64,000 nt of DNA from Athripsodes cinereus. Lineage: Eukaryota; Arthropoda; Insecta; Trichoptera; Leptoceridae. Below are positions 35,713 through 52,654 of this stretch, piece by piece. Both the position numbers and the translations under genes were made by a program. Under the pieces are notes generated by a model. That model did not search any database and was not told where the DNA came from. It saw only the letters and a program-made list of their open reading frames with translations. Each line of letters starts with the position of its first letter. Positions within the stretch are counted from its first letter, which is position 1. The DNA is taken from positions 14,341,384-14,405,383 of the forward strand of contig OX388317.1 in assembly GCA_947579605.1 (NCBI GenBank). Reading direction: 5' to 3'.

Positions 35713-35944
35713 GTTATGCCTTGCACAAAAAAAGATTGAAACTTTAACATTCAATACGCTTTTAATTCATTAGGTACGGAATTTTGTGGTGATTTCCCAT
35801 CCATTTTTTTTCTTAAGTATCAAATCAAAATGGCTCGTAAAAGTGTTCTGAAGTTTCACATTACACCTATTATTGAAGGAGGATAAAAAATAGCTGTATA
35901 AGATGAAAATGTATAAACTAGCGGTCATTTGATAAACCGCTTTT

Positions 35945-36027
35945 TCATGACAACCCAAATGCTTATTACATGCAGTTAGTTCACTGGCTACCCCATTTGT
36001 GGCAGATGGCGTGATAGTATAGATGAA
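35945..36027 (+). repeat. Family A SINE-like repeat, tail fragment
   Basis: ATTACATGCAGTTAGTTCAC, TGGCTACCCCATTTGTGGCA and GGCGTGATAGTATAG, the 3' end of the family in sense orientation. Confidence 0.65.
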
Positions 36028-36930
36028 AAGATATTAAATTAAATGTAAAATAAAATCGAAAATAAGAATTTATAAAAAAACATGCTCAGTATTTTTGATC
36101 CATTTTCGATTTAAACATCGTTTTTAACGAAATGAAAAAATATGCAATCATATTTAATACTATAGTGATTACAATTTTGCAAAAAATGCATCTACTAAAC
36201 GACCAAAACACTCCCACACAAATTTTTGTGTGAAATTGAAATTGTCAAGTTAGTTCGTGGAGCGCACCGACAGAGGCCATACATTTATTGATGAATTTTC
36301 TTTTTATATTTTCAATATATTTTCTTGTAAATAAATATGCGAGTAACATAGACATACGCGAGTAAAGAAATACCTATCTGTAAATAATCCTACTTGCATG
36401 GTTTTATGATAATTAAATAACTAATTTCTTTCTTGTAAAATAATCAAATTGGTTATTTTAAAACTTACCGCGTTTTTCCGGCCACCTAAAAGAAAATGAT
36501 GAGACAATGCTTAAAAACCGTAGAGTAATATAATACGTCACAGATTAGATAATCATTGTTCGTAAATTTTGACAGGTACCGTGCTGTCACCGTGACATTT
36601 GTCATAAATAATGTAGCCAGTACATAAACATATTCTTACTTTCAACGATTTTCTTTGTGTGTGTTTTTTTTAAATTTATTATCAGTTACTAACAGTAAAA
36701 AGTTTTGTGTCTGGAGATTTGTAATACTTGTTGGATAGAAAGCGTGACTCAGGAGAACTGGCAGAGGGCTATTACTGTATCTGTTTGCTTTACAAGAAGA
36801 CAACTTGTGACAATGCTTACATGCAGGAGTTAGGATGCTATTAGTTTGCGAAAAATGGAGTTTTATGAAAGGTAGAGGGTGTACCAATCGGATATTTCCT
36901 CTGTGAACGACTGTAGAATTTTTTATGGGT

Positions 36931-37085
36931 AAACACCAGAAACTATTCTGCGCGTTTGTGGACTTGAAGAAGGCATACGATCGCGGCGACCGGGAAAGAT
37001 TGTTGTAGTGGCGCGTGTTGATCTGCGCAATTTCTTCCCTCTACGTGGCGAGTTCTCTCTGTCTGCCCCACGTAGTATACGGTGC
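36931..37085 (+). pseudogene. LINE reverse-transcriptase domain fragment
   Basis: 'KHQKLFCAFVDLKKAYDRGD' then 'RERLL' and a stop (37006-37008): the 'FVDLKKAYD' RT motif with its catalytic aspartate. Continues diverged. It sits about 420 bp upstream of the xylulokinase start and may overlap that gene's promoter region. Confidence 0.65.
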
Positions 37086-37486
37086 TAAGGTATTGTATAT
37101 AATGTCTTCAAACAGTTGTAAGAAAATACATTGTCGTAATATTTCTTGGTCACACTTGAATTATTTTTAGTGTAGCCATGGCAATATTTTGCTTTGATAT
37201 GGCAGCATTATCGTAATTTACGTCAAATTGTGGCATATCGTATTTTTTGTGAGTGGTATCGGTATTTTGTGGATCATCTTTGTGCGAACTGTGATGATTC
37301 TACATAGCAAAATAAATCACACGGAACAAGTTCGTGTGGTCGTATAATAATTTTATTGCTCCACATATAGTTTTGTTTAGGTTGCATTTCCATTTGAGTA
37401 TTTGTATTGAGTGTTTAGCTTGTGGGCGACTCGTATTGATCCACGATTATGAATTGTCACATTTGGTGATTACATTGTTTTTTTTT

Positions 37487-37498
37487 ATGCAAAAGTAG
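37487..37498 (+). promoter_or_regulatory. Minimal upstream ORF before xylulokinase start
   Basis: ATG CAA AAG TAG ends two bases before the xylulokinase ATG at 37501. If it is in the transcript, it would be a three-codon uORF that could lower or tune initiation. It would be irrelevant if transcription starts downstream of it. Confidence 0.45.
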
Positions 37499-37500
37499 CA

Positions 37501-41679
<4,179 letters not shown>

Positions 41680-41701
41680 GAAATATGTAAACAATTTTTC
41701 C

Positions 41702-41707
41702 AATAAA
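41702..41707 (+). terminator. Xylulokinase poly(A) signal
   Basis: AATAAA 23 bases after the TAA stop; the first canonical signal downstream. Confidence 0.75.
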
Positions 41708-42230
41708 TTGTAGAAAAGCTGATAGAAACATTATCTGTTTTATTAATTTAATATGGATGAGCTTAGGCAAGTGATCAATCACATGATATCATAAAAATGT
41801 GTAACGTGTTTATCTTATCGGTGGTTAATCGCTTGCGCACTTTGATTCACGTTTTCTTAATAAGACGGTAATAGACCAACAGCCGTGTCATCGTTAGAGC
41901 TATAGTTTCTTTGCTTTATTAATTTTAATAAATACAGATCTTCATTGAAATTCTGAAGATTATTTGTATTGATTCCTATCTCGCAGTTAACAATTAAATA
42001 TAGAGCCTGTGATAATAAACATTTTAGTGTATGTAGTGTACTGTTCAGTTTATTTCTTTATATACATACCTAGCTACTTAATTTATTTTTGTTGTATTTT
42101 AAGATCTTAAGTAACTGAAACTATACAGTTTTGAAATCATTTATAGTAATGCTTGTATTTGTACAGTCAAGTAATTTATTATTCAGATTAATATAAGGTT
42201 ATATATGTACTGTTATGTGTATCTCCCTAT

Positions 42231-42429
42231 GGTCGCGTCCACACAGCTGGATTAAAACGTCAAACAATCTTCAATCATTTGGTGACGGTTCGGAGGATTC
42301 TCCGAAGTAATATTCAAATAAATGCCTTTGTTTCCCATCCTTATATGGGTTACGAAGGCAAACATTTGAATATTTCTTCGGAGAATGCTCTGAATGATTG
42401 AAGTTCACATCCTACTACCTGGACGCACC
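42231..42429. mobile_element. MITE, 199 bp, with GGTCGCGTCCA termini
   Basis: GGTCGCGTCCA and TGGACGCACC ends, inner inverted blocks (GGAGGATTCTCCGAAGTAAT against ATTTCTTCGGAGAATGCTC; AGGCAAACATTTGAATAT), and CTAT on both sides (42227-42230 and 42430-42433). Confidence 0.65.
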
Positions 42430-42439
42430 CTATGGCAAA

Positions 42440-44480
42440 GATTGCTTTCTACAAGCTATCTAGTTCGTGCAATCAAATTATGTATTTATTTATGTGAGAT
42501 ATTAAAATTTATATATATTTTTTAATTTTTACAAAATATTTTGTAACAATATTGTTAATGTGTGTATTTGTTTTTAATATTTTAAATATAAATTTACGTT
42601 ATATTTCATAATTGACTGTGTTGTAAGGCGACCTGTATGTACTTTACATGTTAGTCCATGGGATATCCTACTCGCAGGGATATGCCGTCTTGATAAAGAT
42701 ATATTAATAGATAACACATTCCAAAGTCACATGCCCATTGTAATATATTACTTAATTTGATTATGTCATTTTTAAATCAATTTCATATTAGGCTGTGCCG
42801 CTTTCTTTGATAAAGACAATTTTTACACATGGAGTACTTAAGAACATAACATTTGTAGTAAGTAAGTATAGACCTCATACAATGGTTAATTGTAAAATAA
42901 CATCGATACCTATAAATTATTTTAAATGTGCCTAAAAAAAGTGACTTAACATAATTATGTAATGCCCTTGCTCATAAATTGTTGCTAAATATTGATGTAA
43001 GATTTAGTGTTACTGTTTTGATTTTTTTATTCAATATTCCAATAACTACTTTTCACTTCACACTCTTTAATAATGAATCATCCTGTAAAGCATCTGGTTT
43101 TGTAATTTCTAATTACAATGTTTACTTTTTTTCTCAATTATCAATGTTTTGTGAACACATTTCTTTCTTCTCGTTATAGATTTCTACCTAAATTGATTGC
43201 TTTGTAATTTACTCCTTATAAGCAGCACATTATGTGACTATTGATGATTTTAAAAGACTTCATTTTCTATGTTTTTGGGAGTAACGTTGTAGAGACTTCA
43301 TTGTTAAAAATGAAATCAAATGCTGTTATAATCCACTATTAAATTTGTTTTATTTAAAATGTTTTCAATTGCAAACCAAACATTTCCAGTAAAATTTCTA
43401 TACCTTTAAGGTAATAGTTTAAAATTGACTTAAGATGGTTGCTTGATTATACAGGATTTCATTTAGTATAAATTTTAGATGATATATAGTTTAAAAGATT
43501 TCATAAATCCTTATTGCTTTATATGGAATTTTATTTTTTACATATTTTTTTTATATGGTTGTGTCCTTTGTTTTGTTACATATTTTCTTAATTTTATAAC
43601 TTGTTGATTTTGAATCAATTTTATATTTAGTTTTATGAATTAATATTTAATAATTATGACTTCACTGTGATTAAATTGTTTTAATCATAAATGATCAATC
43701 TGATGTTGAGATTTTAAAACAATATTTTATGTGATGTGCGTGTAATACTACATTAAGCTATACTCATAATTTCTATCCAATCACAAATCTGTCGACATCT
43801 ATATTTATTTACACATCAATGAAATGAAATTAATTATAAAATAATTACTCCATGTAAGTTTTATACATTCCAGTTTTATTGTAACTAAGCTAATCATAAA
43901 TTAATTATTTACCTACATTTCATTATAAAATAATGAACTCTATGTATAAGATACAGAGATTTTTATATACACTTAATAAATATTTCTTTAACACATTTGT
44001 TATTTTTGTCTTACCCCAATTTCCCGAGGATTGAAAACATTTATTAACGCAGTTAGTATGAATTAATGTGTTTCAGTGTGTACCTGTATACTTTGCTGTT
44101 TGCGAGCACACATGAGAAATAAATATGGATGGTAAGTGAGAAAAATTGTGAGCAAGGACAGGGGGAGGTAGCACTTAATCCTTGTGTCCATCTCACAAGG
44201 AAATTAGCGTTATGGTATTAAATAATTTGTCAATCACTTATTTTCAAATGAAGCTTAATAATCTGGAACACTGTGACTATCCAGTAATACTAAATTGGTG
44301 AATGTTTTGTATTTTACAGGACACTGACAAGTCACAGAAATACATGAAAGGCTATTAATATAAAACACTAAAGATCCCACAGATTACCAAAGCATTTATT
44401 ATGTCATCATTGGTATAAAATAAAAAATAAATTACCATTTTTCCTACATGTATTTATTTAAGAAATATTTAAATTGGCCA
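42440..44480. other. No gene seen
   Basis: AT-rich intergenic sequence downstream of xylulokinase. One short plus-strand frame (42979-43179) has no recognisable features. Confidence 0.5.
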
Positions 44481-44690
44481 AAAAGAGCATTGTTCTTCCG
44501 TCCGCAAGGGTTCCGTCGCCCCAGGCGACCCTCTTTCACAATACACCGTTCCTGTGACAACGACATCAGAGTGCAGGGAATGTCGTAGAAAGTGGTGACG
44601 CAATTGGCGCAGAGACGCTCTAAATGGAGGAGGCTGATTTCTGATGAAGGCCGAGAGGAGCGTTGACGGCGATGGAATGCATTTAAATTG
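44480..44690 (+). pseudogene. LINE ORF2 C-terminus fragment
   Basis: 'VTQLAQRRSKWRRLISDEGR' then 'EER' and a stop, with an upstream TTGGCCAAAAAGAGCATTGT block shared with the LINE remnant at 26.8 kb. Confidence 0.6.
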
Positions 44691-44699
44691 AGTAGGTAA

Positions 44700-47110
44700 G
44701 TATTTTATGATGGAGGGATAAAAGCATGCAGGTAAAATAAAACAATAACTGATAAAAAAATGGGAATATTTACCGATAATTATTTTCTATATTTAAGTAC
44801 ATAATTCACTCGATTGCGGGTGCATTGCCGTAAAATGAAATAAGAAATATATTTAAGTAATAGAATAAATTGATTTTCGGATTCTTGAGATAAAATCAAA
44901 ATCATAAATAATGAATTGAAGCACTGTGATATTAAAATAACTAAACTACATTACAAACTACTACTGATATTCAGATTCCCATTATACATTAAATGATATT
45001 TTTGAAATCTTATTACTGTTTTTATGAGAAGGTTAAACGTATTGAAGAATACATAATGGAAGAAAGTATACTGATTCCCACATTTATGTAGTAAAGCAAC
45101 ACATATAATTGATCTCAATACTTAAGAGTCATAGCTTCTATGATATGAACAAGTGATATTGTGATTGTAAGTTGGATTCTTTTTTATTAAAATAACATTC
45201 ATGGAACCCATTTTTACAGCAATAATATCAAAGCATTGGAAATGATGTACTACGATTTATTACTACTTGTGAAGGAACAGAAAATTACTATCAAAGTTGA
45301 AAAAGAAGCATCGAGTATACAAAAAGCTAGATGATAACTATAGATGTGCAGATTATAAGTTTAACCAAGTAACCAAATACTGTGTTATACTCGGTTAAAT
45401 GTTTACCGAACCGAATACTCAGTCAAGGTGCTTGGTCCCATACAAATGCTCTGAGATATGAAGAGGGTAAACTTCAACAAGTTCGTGACGCACCACTGGC
45501 AAGACACCCCTCCAAATATTAATTGTTACTTTTTTATTAAATAGGTACATTCCTATATATTTTCATTAATAAATACTAATTATTTTACTAATAAACATGT
45601 CTGTTTTCATTATATCTTTTACACAACTAGGTATATTTCTTTATTTAAATCCAGTACTTGGCACTTGAACCCAGTAATTTTGTTGAGTAAGAGCATTAAA
45701 AAAACACCGAATATGCCTAGTACCGAGTAGTAACCAAGTACTCCGCGCATCACTATTTATAACCAATAAATGTAAAATGTTTGTAAATTATCAATAATAA
45801 CTTAGAAATTGATATAATTGTTATCTGATTTTATTTATTTACATCCCAAAAACAGCAATTTAATTACAGATATTAGAGATGGATAAAATAGTAGTTACAA
45901 TTAATCACAGCTTTACATTAATTAAGCAAACGGTAAGAGACATAAATTTAAAGAAAATGTTTGTTGCTTAGATCCTTCTCTATCTCAATGCTTCAATTGC
46001 ATAATATAATCAAATAGCGTAAAATGTATAAACTGCAATCTTTATAAAATCAACAATACAAACTACATATACTATTTCATATCATATAATACTCTACACA
46101 GTAACAATATTGTACTTATACCATAGAATAATAAATCCATGAGTTATGTCTATTAAACTTAGCTAAACTCTCCGTACAAACCACAATTATTTATTCTTAA
46201 CATAATATTTACGAGTCTTTTAAGATATTATTTAAGTACAATTTTAAGTAAATAATTTTCTACTCTTAACAATAATTTATTAATTTTGGCTAATATTGTA
46301 ATGATATATTCCACATACACAATATAATAATATATTAATACAAATGGATAATACAAGTATAATTGATTTATTTTTGATACATAACATTATAAATTTTGAT
46401 CCTATTAAATTGGAATGTTTCAATATAATCACAGAAAGTAAATTGATACAAATGTACATTCAAAAAATGATATGTAATACATAAAGATGTTTTGGGATAT
46501 GAAAATGAAAGAAAAGCCTAGCATCACATATGACACCGAAACTGCATGTTTAAAGTTTGAATTTTATGATTCAACATTTTCACAGACTTATATTTGAAAT
46601 ATTATTGTAAGAATGTGAATAATTATACTTTTGGTTTGTATCAGTTTTAATAAAGAAAAATAAACCTTTTACAGAAAAATTATATTTTACTTGGGGATCA
46701 AATTAATAGTAAAAAAGAGATAGATATAGTAACAACATACTGCAAATATTTTCAAAAAATTAACATTTTTAGGAGTTTGTAGATCAAAGAAAATTTGGAA
46801 ACAGTATCTACAATCAATAAACAAAACATTTTATTATTATTTTTAAATTCATTTTAACATAAAAATGTCAACTTATAATCATAATGATGAATAATACTGT
46901 ATAAACAATAATACTTTCAATAATAAAAGCAATATTTATGGAACTTAAAATAAAATTTAAGTACCAAATTAAATTCTTAAAATATTAAATATTTATTATA
47001 TAAATAAAAATATTTGTGATGTGATTATTTTGGAAGGACTGTGATATGTTAAAATATAATTTTAGGGTGCTGCATATTTACAACATTGTTTAAATAATTA
47101 TTACAAGAAA
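44700..47110. other. No gene seen; one candidate MITE inside
   Basis: AT-rich intergenic sequence with no coding signals. The candidate element at 45341-45755 is listed separately. Confidence 0.45.
45341..45755. mobile_element. Candidate hAT-type MITE
   Basis: TAGATGTGCAGATT.. and ..CCGCGCATCACTA ends are roughly inverted, with repeated AACCAAGTAACC / GTAACCAAGTA motifs inside each end. The target duplication is not clear. Confidence 0.35.
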
Positions 47111-47121
47111 ACAGTTTTATT

Positions 47122-47960
47122 TTGTATTTAAGTATTCTTACTGAATACAAAAGGTGTAGCTCCAGACAAAAGAAAAATACTGGCCATGGCGGCACAGTTT
47201 TTGGTCCTATATGCTGTGCCAATAAGGGTACACGTACCAGAGATCGCTGTCCACTACTGAGAAATCACTTGCACGCAAAGGCAGATGGCGTTGAGTATGC
47301 AGTGCACACAGGAACGTGTCTGCAGATGTTGTTCTAGTAATATAAGTCTAATTACCTTGCTGGTTCTGGCAAAAGAAAGGAATAGACTTTTTAAACAGTA
47401 CGCAGTGATCTCAGAGGAAGACAAGGTACCCTGGAAGAATGGCAACAAAGCTGGAATGAGTCATGAAATGTGAGGTGGATAAATCGGCTGATTAAACCAA
47501 CAAAACTATGGATACAAAGGCTTCATGGAAAACTACCATAGAATTTAGGCCCCGATAGAGAAATTAGGATGATGCGGAATACCATTTTCCAGTGTTCACG
47601 ATGGAAAACAGACAGACTGGAGATGAGCAAGAATCTAGAAACTACTGGAGATTTGTCAACAGAGACCATGGTGGCACAATGTTAAATGGCCAGCGTGGCA
47701 TACCATTTCCTCTTTTATGGAGAAAGTTTTCAGGAAGAAAGAGAAGGACGAAAGACCGGGACAACAATAAAGGCAGATTGCACCATTGTGGTAGGCTAAA
47801 AGGTAGGAAAACAACTGCAGAGAAAAAAGGAGAGCTTTAGCCGGTGCGAGTCTAGCACTATCCAGATTCACACTTGGTGTCCATAATGAATTTCCCCTGC
47901 ACAAGAAAATTGTATGTTAAGTTCTGAATGTCAATATACATCTTTCACAATAAACTATGA
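47122..47960 (+). pseudogene. Degraded LINE: RNase H region to 3' UTR
   Basis: Broken frames: 'VLAKERNRLFKQYAVISEED', then 'WQQSWNES' (stop) 'NVRWINRLIKPTKLWIQRLH' (47428-47541), the usual 'W..W....GRWT.RLIP....W..R.HG' region. A later piece 'FMEKVFRKKEKDERPGQQ' ends at 47770, a common final motif of R1-like ORF2. A 3' UTR follows. Confidence 0.65.
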
Positions 47961-48564
47961 TGACGATATCAGAACATTGGGAATGTTGTGGAGAAAGGTG
48001 AATTAATTGGCACATTATTTTTTAATGGAAGAAGCTTGTTTTATTCCAATATCCAAATAAAAAAAAATTAAGGGTGAATGAATTTAAAAGAGCCAAAACA
48101 AAATCTGGGCGGCAGTATAAATAATTAATGTATTTTACTCGTTTTGGGAATACAACGACTCATCTCCCTTTCACAAACAAATATTCCCGAAAGAAAGATG
48201 TATTTTTGTGTTACAAAGACTAAGAAAGTTATATATTCTAAAATAGGAAATAAAAATAAATATTATTGTAAAAAAGTGAGCAGATTGTTATTCATTGACT
48301 GCACTGCAGATCAAAAGAATTTAATGTTTCTCAATTTGGTTTCCTATTGCATAGGTTTAGATATATTTAACAACATATAATTATTTTAAGGGTATATAAT
48401 TTAGCAACATATTGTTGAAAGTACATTTAAACATACAAGCATGCTAGATATAAATAATGAATTTGACTTTGTTATAACATAGCCTCTGATATGACATAGT
48501 CCACACAAATATGCAAAGTAAGTAAAATTTTATGATGAGAACCTGGAATATGCAACAACAGATA

Positions 48565-48591
48565 TTTATTTACTGTCTTTTACATTTTATT
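48565..48591 (-). terminator. AP-1 sigma candidate poly(A) signals
   Basis: Two minus-strand AATAAA hexamers (48586-48591 and 48565-48570), about 170-195 bases after the stop codon at 48759. Confidence 0.5.
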
Positions 48592-48758
48592 ACAAAAAAT
48601 ATTTAAAAGCAATTAAAAAGTATGGTAAATACATAATAATAGTTACATTAATATATAAAAAATAGGGACACTGCATTATACATCCTGGTCTATGGGAGTA
48701 CATACATACATTATAAGACACAAGACAAATCAAAGATTAAAACATAGTCAGGGTGCAA

Positions 48759-49945
48759 TTAACCCAAGCCATGATCTTCAAAAAATCCTTGTGGTGTTTC
48801 TTCTTCTTGAAGTAAGTCTTGTGCCGCTATGGCCTTGAGTACATTCTTTTTTGATGTTTCTTGAAGTTCTCCACCCAATACAAGCTCGTCTAGTATAAAA
48901 TAAGCCTTTTCAAAGTTGAATATGATGTCTAGCTCACAAACCTGCAAAGAAATGGTAAACAACGTTATAGTATTAAAAAATATATTCGTGTTACAAAGAC
49001 AAAACAACTTTTTTCAACGTTAGATTGCAAATAAACCAATCCTTGGATGGAAGAAAAAAGAAAAAGTACACAAAAAACACACAAAATACTTTTATTACTA
49101 TCATTACTGAATTATTCATTATATACTTAGAACAATTTATTAAATAGCATCTATTGATATTGCGCTTGTAAGCAAAACTATTAAGACAGAAAGAATTCTG
49201 AAATGATCTAATAAAATATGTTTATCTTTAGTTAAATTACAGTTACATTAACAAAGCTAGTATTTAGAAAATCTGTCAACAAAATGGAATAATGCCACCT
49301 TTGAATTGTAGGCCATCAATACTAATTATAAATAATTATTATTACTTCATGATGAATTGATTATAAACATTTAATTACATCACAAAGCAGAAGACATTGC
49401 TGCTTGTACTTTAGATTGGTATGAATAAATCCAAATGGAAGAATTGTGATTGCAAATTTATAGTTATTTAACTGTAATTGAATTATTGAAGTCTCACAGT
49501 ACTTACACTTCCAAAGTATTTGTCTAATAACTCCACATAGCGATGAATTAACTCCAATGTGAGCAGTTCATTGTCATCTTGTTCAATAGCACAGCAGAAA
49601 TATAAGGAGGCATATCTAAAAAAAGTTAAGTAGAAACTCATGTTTGAGGTATGGTATGTATAAGCAAATGCTTTAACTATAGAGAAAAAGAATGACAAAA
49701 ATACCTGTTGATATTGACTAGACAACAGCAATGACAAATGTGTAAATATTTCTTAAGTTTTCTTACCTTTTATACACGACTTTAACATCCTTCCATTCCA
49801 AAAACGAACACATTTTGGGTTTCCTAGCTAAGACAGTCGTAATTATCTCTCTCGTGATTTTTTTCTTGAGTTTGTCTGGATGAGCCACATACCATTTTTG
49901 TAATCTTAGTTTGCCTTGACGGCTGAATAATAACATAAATTGCAT
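48759..49945 (-). CDS. AP-1sigma: AP-1 complex subunit sigma, 3 coding exons, 156 aa
   Basis: Small subunit of the heterotetrameric AP-1 adaptor, which links cargo to clathrin at the trans-Golgi network and endosomes. Exons in order of transcription: 49767-49945, 49507-49615, 48759-48941. Donors are GTAAGA and GTAAGT; acceptors are TTTTAG and TTGCAG; phases join exactly. The sequence opens '[19 protein letters not shown]', followed by '[11 protein letters not shown]', '[11 protein letters not shown]', '[19 protein letters not shown]' and '[14 protein letters not shown]'. These are the conserved longin-fold and dileucine-cargo-binding segments of AP-1 sigma; 'RLQKWY' and '[10 protein letters not shown]' separate it from AP-2 and AP-3 sigma. 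Length equals the family norm (about 157 aa). The ATG is the first codon of its exon, directly after TTTTCAG, so an untranslated exon must lie upstream. C-termini of this family vary by last exon; only this one ('..GFFEDHGLG') is seen. Confidence 0.95.
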
Positions 49946-50190
49946 CTGAAAACACACAAATGTACATGAGACTTCACATTATTAGTGTCCTTAATTAGAC
50001 TTCCTTGCTTAGCAGTGCAATTAAAACCAAAAAATTGAACATATTTTTGATAACGGAGGAACACAAGATCAAGGTATGTTGTAATGGTATATACTTCAAA
50101 TTTTTACCATTTTACAAAACACGCCTTATAAAGGAAACATAAAAGGAATGAACATTAATAATAATTAAAGATATTTTTTAAGAAACGTAC

Positions 50191-50275
50191 TATACAAACG
50201 CAACCGGCTGCCAAAAACGAATAAAATGAAACGTCAAATCTGTCACCATAGGCAACGCAAAGTGTTCTTGGATCA
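50191..50275 (-). other. Candidate 5' untranslated exon of AP-1 sigma
   Basis: A GTACGT donor on the minus strand (50185-50190) ends a less AT-rich stretch about 245 bases upstream of the first coding exon. Splicing there to 49945 would put A at position -3 of the ATG. The exon start is not determinable by eye. Confidence 0.4.
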
Positions 50276-50459
50276 CCATAGATAATAATAATATAATATT
50301 TTATTAGTAGTGATGCTATCGCTGCCAAGTTTTTTTCCGTCTTTAATTAAATTGATATTAAATAATTAACGTAAGTATTGCGAAATTTCAAGATCAAAAT
50401 ATAAATATGGCAAAAAAATTAAAGCATTTATGTATTATCTACATCGCATCACACCACTG

Positions 50460-50870
50460 CTTAACGATCTACACTAGCTGAGAGTCCCTGTGCTTCATGA
50501 TCCACAAGGCCTTGAGTGGTACAGCACTTATATGACATATTGTGTCGCTGAACTCTGTCCGGTCGACGAAACTCTGAGATGACCACTGCGTTCAGCTTCA
50601 CTTTTAGAACCCAATAGAACAAACACTTCAAAATTCGCAGAGAGGAGCTTCAGCGTCGTGGGGTCAACTGCCTGGAAGCGATTACCAGCGGATCTAAGAC
50701 AGAATTAACCTACTTTCATATTCAGGAGCAAGCTGAAAACATTGCTGTTCAGGAGAAGTCACGGCGTCCTTGAGATGGTCACGGATCATTAAACGGCGCC
50801 AAATACAAGTATTCGGAATTGCCGCTTTCTGTAGAGTGATATAATAATAATATTATATTATAATGCTTGT
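50460..50870 (+). pseudogene. LINE ORF2 C-terminus (jockey/CR1-like)
   Basis: From 50646, 'SFSVVGSTAWKRLPADLRQN', a stop, then 'PTFIFRSKLKTLLFRRSH' to 50792: the classic 'SFSV.G...WN.LP..IR......F...LK..LF' ending. One internal stop. It lies just upstream of the AP-1 sigma 5' end. Confidence 0.7.
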
Positions 50871-50905
50871 GGTAGTGCCAATGTAGATACTTACACTATT
50901 AAGAA

Positions 50906-51777
50906 TAGAGGGTTATTCCCGGGAAAACCCTCTAATTTTTATTTCCCGTTTCCCGGAAAAAAAAAATCCTTTCCCGGGAAAAAACACAAATTATTAGTCA
51001 TGCAGAATGCCATACTGATACCGAAATCTTTGTTTAGTTGACTGTAATAGTCGTGATAAACTTGTTGAAGTTGACGAACATTTTGATGTGATAAAATATG
51101 AAAACAAATATTAATTACCAACATAAGTGATTTTTAAAAAAACTTAATTATAGCTTCAATGTATTCGTTTGAAAGAAGTATAATTTATTCTAAATATAAT
51201 TCGAAATCGGGGGTGTGTTTGGCCGGCAATGTACAAGAATCCTACGATTTTTCATGTTTTTTTTTTATATTTCGAAAAGTTAGATAGTTCTTAAAAATAT
51301 TAGTGCAGCAAACTGTCGATTTTTTTTGTTTTATTCATGGATATTAACCGATATAAAAAATAATTTTTTGTTGAAATTGATAATTTTTTGAAGTCATAAA
51401 TCATCAAATGAACTCAATTTTTGTTTATTTAAAAAGCTTTGCCAAAATCCATAATATTTATTTCCTTGGTAGGATGAACAAAAATTAAAAGTATATATAT
51501 TTTGTAAACAATTTGTATTTTGATATAACAAAGAGTACCTAAATAAATCTCGTCAGTCAGCTATTAAGTTTTTTTTAAGCAAATAACTTATATTGGTAAC
51601 AAAAATTTGTTTTTTTTTTTAAATCAAATCAAAATGTTTCCAAGGGTCGACAAGTAATGAGAGTTTTTCTACCAAATTTGTTGAAAATTGAATATTAATA
51701 AATATAGATTCCCGGTATTCATTTTTAAATTTCCCGTTTCCCGGGAACGAAAATAATCCGGGAAAAATAACCCTCTA
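50906..51777. mobile_element. hAT-like element, 872 bp, with CCCGGG subterminal repeats
   Basis: Ends TAGAGGGTTATTCCCGGGAA and CCGGGAAAAATAACCCTCTA, with a perfect 8-bp duplication ATTAAGAA (50898-50905 and 51778-51785). TTTCCCGGGAA-like motifs recur three times at each end. The interior is AT-rich with no intact transposase, so it is non-autonomous. Confidence 0.85.
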
Positions 51778-52209
51778 ATTAAGAATAAGAAGTTGAAGTG
51801 GTATGATTTCTGTACTTGATTGAATTATTGGTACTACCTACTATTGTAACATTTTACAATTCTTTTTATTTCTTCCTGCAATTCTGTAGGTATACTTTCT
51901 GAATTTTTCTGTAATAGTTTTATTATTATTATCATTCCTCTCTCTCGCATTATTATTTATATATGATTGATTTTAAAATCACATTAAAAAAATATTTAAA
52001 ATGTTTGAAAATTAGTTTAGGTATTGAAGGCATAGAACTTACGTGACGTGTAGCACAGACTTTCGTCTGTTTTTCTCAGAAAGAATTTGGTGTTAAGATT
52101 CGTGTCGAAATTGAAAGATTTAATTAAGGTAGACTTGGTTAGGAGGGGCTAGAGTTTCTATAAGTAGCAATGGATTGTGGGTTCTGGGAGAGAAAGTAAG
52201 CAGGTACCT

Positions 52210-52330
52210 AAGGCGGAAATTATACAATGCATTTTTAGTGGCATGCATGATGCATTAGTGGTGCGCCATTAATTACCATGTGTAAATTGCCTAATGCAAC
52301 TGTCAGTATTACTCGAACCATAGCGCTGTC
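52210..52330. repeat. Fragment related to the MITE at 55.84 kb
   Basis: Shares GTGGTGCGCCATTAATTACC, CATGTGTAAATTGCC and TGCATGATGCATTAG-type blocks with 55841-56004. Confidence 0.45.
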
Positions 52331-52427
52331 GGCATCGTTCCTACAGTTAAGCTGTATTTTAAAATGCGTGAGGATCATTATATGGGAAATATCACTGAAC
52401 GTATGAAACATAGTATATCTAGTATTA

Positions 52428-52600
52428 TGGGTTAGTTGGATGATATCGCGCTTCTGCGATAAACTCACCCATTGCACAAATTTATTTGTCTGGTTTAAAT
52501 TCTGCAATGTTTATTTGATAATGTTTGTTTTTTGTGCAATAAGATTTTTATTATTATATTATTATTATTACCTAGTAACTTATTGTTATTTTTTATTTAT
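52428..52600 (+). repeat. LINE 3' end
   Basis: GGGTTAGTTGGATGATATCG, CGCTTCTGCGATAAACTCAC and CCATTGCACAAATTTATTTG, then a TTATTATTATTA-rich tail. Confidence 0.7.
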
Positions 52601-52654
52601 TAAGGAATTTGATTATACTACAAATATGATATTAAACAGAAAATTTAGCTGCAT

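Noticed and set aside
44645..44672. CTGATGAAGGCCGAGAGG as a hammerhead core
   Set aside because: Falls inside the coding end of a LINE; no GAA plus mini-stem pattern.
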